Position numbers and translations under genes: made by a program
Notes under the pieces: model-generated
What the model was told of the DNA's origin: nothing
Database searches by the model: none
Seen by the model: only the letters and a program-made list of their open reading frames with translations
Part shown: in pieces, positions 1-13,100 of the stretch
Layout of the letters: each line of letters begins with the position of its first letter
Position numbering within the stretch: position 1 is the first letter of the stretch
Assembly: GCA_000444245.1 (NCBI GenBank)
Contig: ATSW01013825.1
Span: 1-21,242, forward strand
Direction: 5' to 3'
DNA: 21,242 nt
Source: Botryllus schlosseri
Taxonomy: Eukaryota; Chordata; Ascidiacea; Stolidobranchia; Styelidae

Positions 1-440
1 GAATATTATAAACTGAATCAAGTATCAATTCTAATGCTTTGAGTCAAGTAATGAGGGATAATTTTTTTCGAGTTACTACTGAAATTATCTTGTCACTACG
101 AGTACGGGTTACGTTATCCACAAGAATTGTAGTTTCTATACTATTTCCCTTGTGTATGCCTTGAAACTTCACAGTAGTGTAGTAGAAAAATATATAGTAC
201 AAAGCTCCACAGTCCACACATTAGTGGAAATGTCATATCTGTGAAGACGTGATCAACCCACAGCATTGTCAAAAAGTGTAATGAAATAGGTATGATCGAA
301 AAATGCCGAATAATCTTTTATGTGATGAAGAACAGGTGTTATATTATTTGCGGTACCGCAAACGTACATATTTGAAATTTTCGCATCTTCAATACTGTTA
401 TGGCGTCATAATGTGTCATATTCAAATACTCAACTCGAAG
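1..440 (+). repeat. Family C repeat copy (probably runs in from upstream)
   Basis: Segments match other family C copies in order: aagtatcaattctaatg, then aattgtagtttctatactatt, then gtacaaagctccacag, then gcgtcataatg near the end. The starting motif AGGGCTGGG is not in the window, so the left end is outside or lost. It is clearly diverged from the 16205-16490 copy. Confidence 0.55.
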
Positions 441-1063
441 CTCTGATGTCACTACTAAGATGTCATAGTCAGTAGTCACACAACAATGAACTTCTCATCT
501 TGACATTGATCTTTACCACGCCGTACATGCCTAGATTCAGCACCTATAAAATGAGGATATCATGTCCATGTTCCGGTTCTCCGTACAAAATACGAATATT
601 CATGATTGAAATATGTGAGTCACGCACTGCGTAGCGCTGGTGCCTTACAGGTGGATTATGTGGTTCCGGTAGTATAAAGATCGAAGTTTTAATATCATAC
701 ACGAAACAATGGTACACATTCTTTACATGGGCCTACACTACATAGGGTCTACTCGTTTCTGCATTTACTAAAAATCATGCCCCAACTTTCTCATTGACAA
801 AACCCCGGTGTTTTTCATGGGGCTGAGCGTATCTTCGACCCCAGATGAGTGTAGTGCAAATAGTTTTTCAATCCTTCGTAAAAATAATACAATTGAATAG
901 TATACGGTATAATATGAATATACTATTCAATTGTGTATTGAAGTTCTGTACCTCCAAGAAGCTCCCCTAAAAATAATACAGTGTAAGAAGAATTAAATTA
1001 GCAATGGATGTGTCTCGTATATATGCTTTGGATCTATTATAATTATGACATCATTGTTTTCAG
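441..1063. other. Intron upstream of the first visible exon; one family B repeat
   Basis: I see no exon here. It is AT-rich, and apart from the palindromic family B copy at 890-966 there is no structure I can name. A short upstream coding exon cannot be excluded. Confidence 0.5.
890..966 (+). repeat. Family B palindromic repeat, copy 1
   Basis: The arms aattgaatagtat and atactattcaatt pair around a short centre. They are followed by the shared tail tattgaagttctgtacctcc and aagaagctc. The tail is near-identical in the copies at about 4515-4654 and 11418-11535. Confidence 0.7.
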
Positions 1064-1111
1064 GGATCTAAGCCGTCTAATGCATCATCAAAATCCAAAG
1101 ATGAAGATGAT
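1064..1111 (+). CDS. PPP2R5D: PPP2R5 exon (in-window exon 1), N-terminal tail
   Basis: The exon has 16 codons reading [17 protein letters not shown] ttttcag acceptor precedes it and gtaagt follows, and it is phase 0 at both ends. This is the low-complexity Ser/Lys-rich head that precedes the B56 core and is expected to be disordered. It has no ATG, so translation starts upstream of the window or in an unrecognised exon before 1064. It is short and poorly conserved, but the frame fits exactly with the next exon. Confidence 0.75.
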
Positions 1112-4100
1112 GTAAGTATCGCAACAGCATTTCTAGCTGGTATTTATTGTCATGAAAACTATTTAATGAGAATTCACGATTTGGTTACAAATATCAATTG
1201 ATAGGAGGTTTAAATACATGAACATCGAGGAAAATACAGTATTGATTTTGATGGAAGGTTTACTAATTTCATTTAAACAGTTACCTAACGCAGCAGAGTG
1301 GGTACATCTGTAATTTGCTCACCTAGCACACCAAGTCCAAATATTTGCCGAGCGTATTTCTCTGGAGATAAAGAATTGGCAGCAACAATTCATAGATGGT
1401 AGATGTTGACATATTCTTGCGCTAGTGGAATATATAGCCTCCATAAAAGCATGTCACAAATCGTGTGTCAGCCAAATAACTTGGGATTACTCTGTATACA
1501 TTTCATTGGTGGAACTTGCCAATGTTTTTATAGGCAAGTGGGGTTCAATTCGGATTAATGGTAGATGGTGAACTACAATAACTGCTTGCCACAGATTCAT
1601 CGGTAGTTTTACCTGTAATATTTATCTTGAAATGTCTGTATTAATTATAATTATCAGTTTATCAAGTACTGCAATGCTCAAGGTGAAAATCTTGATTCTT
1701 GATCATCTGCTGCAACAATTTTATCGTGCTCTATTTGCTCGTAATGCTATTGGCAGTAGCGCCATATCATTGACGCAATGGTATGTCAACTTTGCTATAA
1801 CCTGTTACTAATTATATTTAGAAAAAGACCCACCCTCCACATAACAATGCCGGTCCGCCCGTTACGCCACTGACCAAAAAATACGGGACGGGGCCTCTCG
1901 TGAGAAAAGATAAGAAACAAAGCTCGTCGCGCTTCAACATTTCGAAAAATAGGGAATTAGTTAAAATGCCGGCTTTGAAAGGTAAGCGTTCTATTATTGA
2001 TAGCAGATGAATTTGCAATTGACTTATAGTTTGATCCCTCTGCGTGTTATGCAGTGCTGATAGCTTTTACATGTTGTGTATAAATTGAAAATCTGTCGTG
2101 AAAATTTTATGTAGGGCTGAGCACAATGATTAGAGTACTAAAATTGCACTCTCCTTTCCACTAAGAGTGAACGTATCAACTAGAAGTATAATTTCGATAC
2201 CTCTTTCCCAACTTGGAAGCCTTGAAACCTAGATTGGGCGTATCCCTGAATTCAAAGTACATTCTGAACAACGCACAAATTGCAGTAAAATAGGTACCGT
2301 ATGGTCCGAAAAATCTGAATTATCTTTATATGGTATATCACTCGGGAACGCAGTTATAGCCCTGAATATATGAAATTTTAATTAAGGTGACTTGTTGTAC
2401 TTGTACTTGTTGTCACGAAATATCATCTGTTCGGCTCTATTATTCGAATCAGTTATGCCGATGATGACATATTTGGTGCTGCAACTGTTGATTGCAAAGT
2501 TCTTCTGAAATCTCAAGTAGTTGCTGACGATTACCCCTGACGAGTGTCAGCCGAAAATATTCGAGTTTATTTCAACACGAATATATTATTCGATTGTATA
2601 TTGAAGTTATGTGCCTCCAAGAGTCTGTTTATGAGCATAAACATTTATTCTTTAGATGCGGCACCGAACGACGTCGAAAGTTTGTTTGTTCGGAAGTTAC
2701 AGCAGTGCTGCGTCGTTTTCGATTTTCTCACCGATCCGCTGAGCGATCTCAAGTGGAAGGAAGTGAAGAGAGGTGCCCTGAACGAAATGGTGGAATACGT
2801 CACTCATAACAGAGGGGTTATTACAGACGCGATATACCCAGAAGCGGTGCAAATGGTAGGTGGACGATCATGGTTTTGTTGCATACTAGCTTGTCTATGC
2901 GTCAGGGTTGTAATGACGCGAGTCACAATTTTTCGTTGACTTGACTCGAGTCATTTTCTTAAAAATGGATAATGACTCGACTTGAGTCAATTTTTGTGTT
3001 GACTCGACATCAGACATAATTACAAAATAGGCCCAGATACTCTTTTATCTGTTCGAAGAAACATGTTTAGAGTGAGAAAAATGTGATTCCTGCTGTTTAA
3101 GTTGGGTGTGTGCATTAGGGGTGTTCAAAAGTGCACTGGCTACTTGATATAATTGTTAGGTTACCTAATTTAAGCCTACATGCCAAATTTGATTTAATTC
3201 CAACCAGTGGAAGCAAGAGTTATTGCCGTCGAAAAATTTGGATTTGACTAAAATAGTATTTACGGTGGGCACAACTGTAATAAATGATTAAAGAATTGGC
3301 CACCATGGCCACCAATTTTTTTGACGGCAATAACTCTGCTTCCACTGGTTGGAATTAAATCAAATTTGGTAAACATCGTTTCTATAGACCACCTAACACT
3401 TTCATGGGGTGAACAGAAAATTTTTGAATAATAAGTTTTATATAATAAATAGAAACTTTGTTCTCCTGTAGCAATGCGGCTATATATATATATATCGACT
3501 TTTCAATTGGATAAAATAAAAAAGGGCAAAAAAAAACACGAGACAAAAAGAACATCGAGATAATCAGTTTTGGGCTCGTGTTAAGCGTCTCTAACGTGGG
3601 CGGTCGTGGGCGTCTTCAAGCGACAGCCCGCGTTGCGCTAGATCAGTCTCCATTGTCGAGCGCCATGTTCTCCGATTCCAGCCACCTCTGCGCCATGGCT
3701 CCGTGGGAATGTGATTGATGATGGCGGCGGCTGGTTGCTCGTCTAGATGCCGCACTAGATGGCCGATAGGCGGAAGCGTCGTTCAGCTGCCAGTAGACTG
3801 CCAGCTACTGGTTGAAATTGAACCAAATTTGGTGTGTAGGCTTAAATTAGGTTAACCTAACAATTTTATTAAGCAGCCAGTGCTAGTTGAGAAAAAGAGT
3901 CATATTTGAACACTCCTAGTGTGCATTGATCACCAACGAACCCCTGAGACTGGCTCAGTGAACCCCCCTGGGTTCGTTTGGACCCCGGGTAAAGGCCACT
4001 TTTCTATTGGTCAGTCAGATTTATTACGAGTGTTGTAGACTTAAATTATAGGCCAAATGTTGTCTATCATTGGGAAGTGTCATGATTGCAAGTTCATAAA

Positions 4101-7100
4101 ATATCTGATGGCTACAATTTTCAATGATGAGTTGAAGTCAGTAGCAAGAACATTGTATTCCTTGGTTACGATTCAAATTTTCACCAATGTAGTTTTGTCT
4201 TTTGTGGAAGAGTCGAGTTACATATCACAACACATGACCACATGGGCTTCAGACCAGTTTTAAAATCCATGCTCGGCAGTCTGCATGCTGCCACCGCAGC
4301 TTCAGTAATGGCAGTAATGACAATGAGAGAAAAACTGTAAATCGGCCAGAGGATTTTCGTTGTTTATGTATAATCGATTTTCCCATGTTCTCCAAATTTC
4401 ACTTTGTGCCTCCAGGGTTGCCTTGATGCAAAATTTGTAAGAAAATGTAGCACACGAGCATAAGACCATGCTCACTACTGTGATAGCAATAGTTAACTCA
4501 CAGAGCTGACTGCACAATTGAATAATGTCTTCATATTAAAATAAACCCAAATACATTCAGCTGACGAGTGTCAGTCGAAAATATTCAGATTTATTTCAAT
4601 ATGTGTAAATACTATTCAATTGTATATTGAAGTTCTGCACCTCCAAGAAGCTCTGCAACTGACTGTGTTAATGATAGGGCTTCATCATAATTCTTATGAT
4701 ATATCCTTGAAATTCCATTCTGGAACATGCTAACACACTTGCAGTCCACAGGCCTATTCATAATGAGATTTCTAGTGACATAGCACTGTCTGGTGATTAC
4801 CTGGTGCCATTTTGATAATGAAAATTTCATGCCCAAGCATCCTGTGTGTGTTAGCTTTGCAAGTTTTTAAATGTAGAGGGATTCATGTTTCTTCCTTATA
4901 GTCCACATTAATGGTTTATATGACGGGTTACTCATTGTGGATATGACTGCAAATTCGTTATGCAGTCATCAGCAATGTCGACTGTGTAAAATATAGCTTT
5001 ATTGAGCTGTTTGTTTGAAGAGTCTGGATATCTACATTGAATTCTTATATGCAATTTCCCATTGAATAATACGAAGAACGATTCCCTTTACTAATTCAAT
5101 TCCAGCCTAGTACTTGAGGATCATATGGAGGTCGAGATCAAATTGTAACTCTTGCGATATCATCTCGAAACAATTACGAATTATTTGGAATTTTGATACA
5201 AATTGAAATTTCGCCAAGCCCGTTCCTTGGTACAAGCAACATGGTGTGGAAATATAACATTTTCGATTTTTTATGTGGTTCTAGCAGCAAATTGCTCTGG
5301 TATGGGTCATTAAATTATAGAAATATTTATAGTATGGCATCAGCACTCAAAAGTAAGCCAAATTGTGGCTACTTTTATACAATTATTTAAAATCTGGGCT
5401 CACAAAATCATAGCTATGGATTTATTTTCATTTGTGATAACACGATAGCCTACTTTGGTTGGCAGCAATAATTTGTCTGGTATTGGTCAACTCTTTTAAA
5501 TTTAGTGTACAGCCACAGCAAATATCCTATTTGTAGCCTGTGGGGATGGTTCCTGTACTAGTCGTGGCTTTGAGAATCTAATTACTTCATTATGAGCATG
5601 TAATTAGGAGGCACATTATCGTGATGTTAACGCTGGTCATATGCTGGTCATATTTTACTGCGTGTCGTATTGATGTTATGCCAATGCCATGTTCCTTTAA
5701 TCTAATAATTGACAAAAAGCGTACCTTCTTTATTGAATGATGGGAAATTTGGCCTTGCCAACGTTGTATCAAAGACTTGAGCTATTGGGTGTTACAGTAA
5801 AAGGTCTGCTGGCTGGTATAGTTATTCCACTAGTGCGTGGCTCAACTTTTTATGTACTTGGTCTGTATCTGGAATGGCTCGATTTCCATTTGCATGCCAC
5901 ATATAATGCAACATCACTGGATTGTTGTAAAATTATTTATGATGATTAGAATTTTGCACTAGCGCATTCACTCCAATAATCACGTGACATACATTTTTAA
6001 ATAGGATACGCTGTTTTAAATGGCAGAATTTCCAAAATGCTTTGTTGTGGGTTTTGAGAGGTCGTGGGAATGCCCTTTCTGCGATGCATCAATTTTAGTT
6101 CTCCAGCTTGTAAAAGACAGAACAATGTGCATGGAATCACTTGAATTGGATCTTCATTTTGATTGCAGTTTGCTGTGAACACATTTCGATCGCTGCCCCC
6201 GCTCAGTAACCCAAGCGGGGCCGAATACGACCCCGAGGAAGATGAACCCAATTTGGAAGCCGCGTGGCCACATATCCAGGTCGGTACATACCGGAAACTA
6301 GAAATTTTTTCAGTTTTCCCAAACTTGGATTAGAATAGAATTGATGAATCCCAAAAAACTTTGAAATTGAATTGAAATCCGAATGAGTACGAAATCAAAC
6401 ATTTTCACGAAAAGCAGTAATTAGATTACAATTAGATTTCTGCCGTTTTGCTCTAATTAGTCTAATTAAATAACTAGAATTATCTAGTTGTCCAAGTCTG
6501 GTGGCTTACATTCTGAGATTTGGCTTGGCTATTAAGAAATAATTTAGTCGTTTCTAAGAGATAATGCTAGATCCGAAATCCTATTCTTGTGCATAGTTTT
6601 AAGTATATCCTTGGATACTGCAATGTGAGATGATTTACACGATTTTTTTTTGTGTTTAGCTCGTGTACGAATTCTTTTTGCGCTTCTTGGAGTCGCCCGA
6701 TTTTCACCCGCCTATTGCAAAGAAATTTATCGACCAAAAGTTTGTCCTCGAGGTGAGGCCTTGTAGGTTGTAATTTTGTATATCCAGTAGCCCGGTATGT
6801 TTCTTCGCTACTGTAATATATGGTTAGACGGGCTGTTTACTAGAGGCGTGGTCTTGAGGAATATAGGGTGCGTGTTGAAACAATAGTTGAGCTACATCAA
6901 ATATTACTTTTTGAGTTGGGTGCCATAAGATTCTTACAGCTTCATAGAAAGATTTATCTACGGCTTGTTGATGTTTGACCAATTGACCTTAACACGGTGG
7001 CTTAGGTTAGATTCACACAAGAACAATATTCTACGTACTCTTTAATGCAGGGGTCGCCAACTCAAAACGGGTCGTGGACCACTTTCAAATCGAATTCAAC

Positions 7101-10100
7101 CACGTTTTTAAGACAGTACAACTCGACAAGGGCATAATTACCACAAAAAAGCAATATTTTATTAAAGAAATGCAAATATTATGATTATCACTTTCATTTT
7201 ATTTTGAACTATGAGCTGCGTACGATAACCGACAACGCTTTTTACCGAGTAAAGAATCGGTATTGGGGTTACCTAGACGCAAAGCTTGATCTTGCGGAGA
7301 TGCCCCAAGTCGTTTTTCAAGTGTCTCGGTCTTGGCAGTGTCTGGGCCATTGCACGTCAAGGCAATATCCCATTCATATCAACCGATTCTTCATCGATGG
7401 AATGCTATTACCATCGCCGAAGCCGTATCAGCTAGTGGGGAATAGTGATGTCGAGTAGAAGATAATGACTTGATTTGACCAACAACAATAATATTTTTAA
7501 ACTGAAATACATTTCAAAAGGCTTTATTAAGCATTCTTCCGAGATCTCAAATCAGGCCGCGTGTTGGTGATCCCTCCTGTAAACAGTCGACTAGCAATGG
7601 TAATACATTTCCCTTGTTCAGACGGGTTGATATTGGACTAATTTGGTGTAGTAATTTTTTCCGACAGACTCTCAAGGTGTTCGGTCATTTGCGGTAACGA
7701 ATAACAAACAAGCACGAGGTCATAAATTATTTATCGAATAAATCGCATTCTGCGTGATACGGTTTTGCTGGCAGCAAGCTACATGTATGTGTGCTGCATG
7801 ATTGCAAAATTATCATAAATTGTGCATTTATATAACCGTGAAGTGTCCTATTGACAGGGCGTAACATAAGTAGAATCAGCACAAGCTAAATGAAGACTAG
7901 GGGTGTTCAAAAATGACTTCTATTCTCAAATTCTTGTGGCTACTTGATAAAATTGTTAGGTTACGTAATTGAAGCCTGCACACCAAATTTGGTTCAATTC
8001 CAACCAGTAGCCGTATTGCTACAGGAGAAGAATTTTTTTTATTTATTATAAAAAAATTACTAAAACAAATTTCAAAATTTTCTTTTCACCCCATGAAATT
8101 GTTCGGTTTTCTATAGAAGCGATGTTCAACAAATTTGGCTCAATTCCAACCAGCGGAAGCCGAGTTATTGATGTCGAAAAATTTGGATTTGAATAAAATA
8201 GTATTTACGGTGGGCACGACTATAATAAATAATTGAAGAATTGGTCACCGTAAATACTATTTTATTCAAATCCAAAATTTTTCGATTGCAATAACTCCAT
8301 TTCCAGAAGTTGGAATTGAGCCAAATTTAGTGAGCATTATTTTTATTGACAACTTAAACAATTTCGTGGGTGAACAGAAAATTTAGAAATTTTTTTTATT
8401 CATTTTTTATACTAAATGAAAAACTTTCTTCTCCTGTAGCGATGCGGCTACCGGTTGGAATTGAACCAAATTTGGCGTGCAGGCTTCAATTAAGTTACTA
8501 ACAATTTTATCAAGTAGCCAGTAGAATTTGAGAGAAAAAGTCATTTTTGAACACCCCTAATGAAGACACCTTCCAGGCTACAGCCCAACCGATTATTATT
8601 GATTCGACGATACTATCAAAACGATATAACACTATAAAATTACTATCGGCAATTTTCACGACGTCACAGGTTAGTAGTATGGAGTCGGAGAAGTATGATC
8701 TGTTATTGGTAGACTGGGATTATTGATAATATTTCTTACAGCTTACATGTGTCCAGATTCAAACTTTTTAGTTTATTTTATGTCCAAACATTGGAATGAC
8801 TGTGAAGCTGTTCAAATCAAAGCTCTGAAGCTTTAGAAATGTGCCTTAAACTAGATGCCATATCGTCGCAGTGGTATTAAAGTGACTTATATCCATTTTT
8901 ACAAATTTCGAGATCTAATTTTAAAATTGATGAAAATCATGTTTTTGTTTAATTTTCGTTTTGGGCCATATCCTGGTCATGTTTGTTTGTCTCACTGTTT
9001 CAAAGTTAATCACGACGACGCTTTATCTAGGTAACGAGAATGAAAACTTTACATAAAGCTAGTGATTATATCTGTCGGTATATTGGTCGGTATCTAGTCG
9101 AGAGTTCTTGCGCGGCAACTTGTTTAAAACTTTCGTTCTCTCATCTTTTGCGGTGCTTTGCAGCTTTTGAATCTGTTCGACAGCGAAGATCCTCGCGAAC
9201 GCGATTTCTTGAAGACCACTCTGCATCGCATTTACGGAAAATTTCTCGGCCTGCGAGCCTACATTAGGAAGAATATCAACAATATATTCTATAAGTACGT
9301 TCCGTGCAAGTTGCCTATCGGTAATACTGAGCGAAATCGAGCGTTTGAGTTTGAGTATCACCCATGATGATGCGGCAAGTTCAAATATGCAGGCTACCTT
9401 TTGTGCGACCATGAAGAAAATATGTAAAATATATATTTTACGACCATTGACCATACCTACGTCATTACCTCGTATATTTGAATAATATGTCTATATTTAT
9501 TACCCGAAGCTTTTGAAACTCGCATTCATCAGGGGCTACATTATTTGAATGTATCATTAGGCTCTGTAGGCTACCTCTAAGCGTTTTTTGTGTATTTCCG
9601 AAAAAGGTACAGCGATCAGACCTTTGTCATTGTGCTTTGTGGCAATCGTATGGTTTGATACTGACTTCAAATGAAAGTCATTTCCACTAACGTGCGTTGG
9701 TTTATGCTGGTTTTTTGGATGCCGCGGTACGACCAATCGAGGTTTCAAGGCTTCCAAGAGTATCGAAATATAATTCTCATTGATAATTCAACTCTCGGTT
9801 GAAAAGAGCGTGTAAATTCATTACTCGAAACAATCATCTGTCACTGCTCAACCGGAATCGTGAAAATTAATACTTGATTCGTATTGAAGTACTCAAATTA
9901 CTGTGCCAGGCCGTACTTAAAATTTATGATTAACTAGCAATACATTTGGTATTCCATCTGTTGCAACGAAATGAATGAGTGAAGCCGAAATTTCTAGGTT
10001 ATTAATCGTAATGTCTTTGCACCCGAGTTATGTATAGCCTGGTAGGTGTGTCTGAGGTGTGATGCTTATTGATCTTTCCTATAATCATTCAACACTGACT

Positions 10101-13100
10101 GACTACCTTATCGCGAATTCCGTCCCGTTTGTCTTTTATATTCATGTGTTCATTTATTTGAAGAATTGAATCGAGTGCACGTATTAATTTCAATGATTCG
10201 TGTTGATTGGAGAGAAATCATGCGCTCCTTGCCACTGATTGTTAATTTATCAACGAGAATTAGTTACGATAGTATTTTCTATTATGGGAGGCTGTAAAGC
10301 TCCATTGGTCGTACCGTAGCATACAAAACTCCTAATTCAAAGCCACATAGGATTATATAAGGGTACACATTTGAACTTGCCACATCATTCATATTGTTGT
10401 GACGTCAATTTGAGAGGTACTCTAATGCAGGCTCAATTCCTGAGCAATGGAAATGCTTCTTGTATGTTAAGTCATGCGTATTTGTAAGGCCGCCTTATTT
10501 AGTAGCCTACTTACCCGTCCACAATTCCAGATGTTATGACGGTTTCTGTGACCATCTCCTATCAATTATGACGTCTTGTTTCAATACCGGCGTACCTTAT
10601 ATTTGTACAGCTAGCTAGCTCGCTAAATATTTGATAGAGGGTGAACGTTATCGGAAATGACTTTTATCACACATAGTAGGGACGTTGCTGCGTTTCTTAC
10701 TATCTGTTCCTGGGATAGTTGATTCTGTTTGAATTGTTTTCAAATTGAAAGAACTTGTCCGATTATTCGAATTTTCATGCCGGTGACGTCATATTTTGTG
10801 ATACGACTGTTATATACACTGTTCTTTTGAATTCTATACTAGTTGCTGACGATTACCCCTGACAAGTGTCAGTCAAAAATATTTGAATTGATCTCAATAC
10901 CAATATATTATTCAATTTTATATTGAAGTTGTGTACATCATTGAGTCTGTTTAAATTGTTCTTGTTGATAACTCGAATAACGGCATATTTCGTATTTAGA
11001 TTCATTTACGAAATGGAGAGACATAACGGAATCGCAGAGTTGCTAGAAATTTTGGGCAGGTACGTTTTTTATGCGGTCAGAGAGACGATTCCTGACGATT
11101 TCTATGTATTTTGTATTTTTCCGCAGCATTATCAACGGTTTCGCGCTCCCGCTAAAAGAAGAACACAAAGTATTCCTGGTTCAAGTCCTGATACCTCTCC
11201 ACAAGGCGCGGTCGCTGAGCGTCTATCACCCGCAGCTGGCCTACTGCGTCGTGCAGTTCCTCGAGAAGGACTCGGCCCTCACCAAATCGGTGAGGATTAT
11301 TTCACTGTAACACGTTGAGATTCCAGCCGGCACAGTAGCCGGGGAACTAAAGAAATTTCGGCTTTTCAAAATTAGAATTAGAATTACTGAATTCACGAAA
11401 ACTTGGAAATTTAACGCAATTCTAATAGTATATTCATATTGAAATAAACCCGAATATTTTCGGCTGACACTCGTCATTCAATTTGAATATACTATTCAAT
11501 TGTATATTGAGGTTCTGTACCTCCAAGAAGCTCTTCTAATTAGTCTTAGTAGACAACTACAATTAGAGTCTCAGTGTTGTAACCAAGTCACAAGTCTATC
11601 TCACTTATATAGTTTTGACATAGTTTTGAATTAGTGATATAGAATGGCTTTCATTCATAATATAGTAATTTTCCTCGGTCCTAACAGTTTTTGACCCTAT
11701 TTTCCGAGTATCTGGACTGATAGACGAAATACCAATAATGAGGTGCCTTCACTATTATTCGAAGTCACGATGAAATGTCTGTCTTGGCCGTCCTAGCCTC
11801 GAGTCATTTTACGCATTTGAAAAAATGACTCGAGTAAAGTCGAGTCACCGAAAAATCCTGACTCGAGTCGTTGCAACCCTGAAGAGTCTGCTGTCCAGTC
11901 CTAGACCAATGACACTACAGGTGTCGTTTCACAGATATCAGTTTGTCGCTCTTGTGCTTCTGAGCAAATTGATTTTCAAGTTTTTGCAAATTCAGTAATT
12001 CTAATTGTGATCTAATTTGTAAAAAATATGCAACTATAACTCGGATTTGAAATCTAATTTCGAAAAATTGAGAATCTTCTATCTGTCAAGCTCTGCTCGT
12101 GGCTGTTTTAGTGATATCTCGTGCTGATAATTTTCGCGATGGGCTAAACAGGATTTGTTCACGCCAGGTGGTCGACGGCTTGCTGAAGTTCTGGCCGAAA
12201 GTTCACAGTCCGAAAGAGGTGATGTTTCTGAACGAGCTCGAGGAAATCCTCGACGTCATCGAGCCGACCGAGTTCACCAAGATTATGACTCCGCTTTTCA
12301 AGCAGCTTTCAAAGAGCGTTTCGAGTCCGCATTTTCAGGTCGGTGCTACAGATTTTATTTGTTGCCCGCTATCATGCGTATGCTTTTGTTGTTTTCGTCG
12401 CTAGGCCTGTGCTGGCCATTTTAGAAAGCCAGTCATCAGGTTCAAGCCTCAATATCTGAGGCTGGATTAATATCTCTATATGTTTTCATTTATACGATCT
12501 ACTTGATGGTTTTCATCACTAGGTCTAGAATACTTGCGGTACTTTTTGCTTGGAAATTTCTACTTCTACTTGTACTTGAGTTTAAATTTAGAACGTCACT
12601 TCTACATCTACTTGATTGTCAACGACTGCTTTGAAATGATAGTATCCACGGTGGTTAATTTTTCAATTAATAGGCCTACTTGAAAAATTTCCTACTGTAA
12701 ATACTCTTTTCACATCACAAATTTTGAACTCCAACAACTTCCATTCTACTGGTTGCAATTAAGCTAAATTTTATGTGCAATGTTTTTTTTGAACAACTAA
12801 AGGGGGTTGACTGTAAAATTTGAGGAAACACATTTTTTGTAAATAATTTAAGATTTTGTAACTACAATAACTTCACTTCTATTGGTCTTAATAGAGCCAA
12901 ATTTGTTGTGCAATGTTTTTTCAGACAACTTGACAATTTCGTGATGTTGACTGAAATTTGAGAAACTTTATTTTTTATTAAATTCAAATTTAACTCCAAT
13001 GGCTTCACTTCTACAGGTGGTAATGGAGTCAAATTTGGCGTGCAGCGTGTTTTAGAAAACTGTAAAAACTGTAAAAACTGTAAAAATTAGTGAAAATTTT

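Larger units (their letters stand above)
3116..3918. mobile_element. Family A hAT-like foldback MITE, complete, with a nested LINE
   Basis: The left terminus TAGGGGTGTTCAAAA pairs with the right terminus TTTGAACACTCCTA. The similarity between the arms continues for roughly 110 bp. Perfect 8-bp target duplications GTGTGCAT flank it at 3108-3115 and 3919-3926, as expected for hAT transposition. It encodes nothing. Its middle is interrupted by a LINE fragment (3481-3805). The second intact copy is at 7898-8559. Confidence 0.9.

Noticed and set aside
3935-3978. Transcription terminator-like hairpin
   Set aside because: This is intronic DNA of an animal gene, so a bacterial-style terminator is not meaningful. 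It is better seen as a repeat end.
7204-7458. Transposase gene inside the hAT-like element
   Set aside because: 84 codons from a non-ATG start with no zinc finger or hAT dimerisation signature. Too short and unrecognised.
9059-9454. 131-codon minus-strand open frame
   Set aside because: It is antisense to exon 6 (9164-9294), which is clearly B56 on the plus strand. There is no known domain.
10923-11318. 131-codon plus-strand frame spanning intron 7
   Set aside because: It is in frame with exon 7 but reads through the intron with exon 8 out of frame. The 67-bp intron with GT-AG gives the correct protein.
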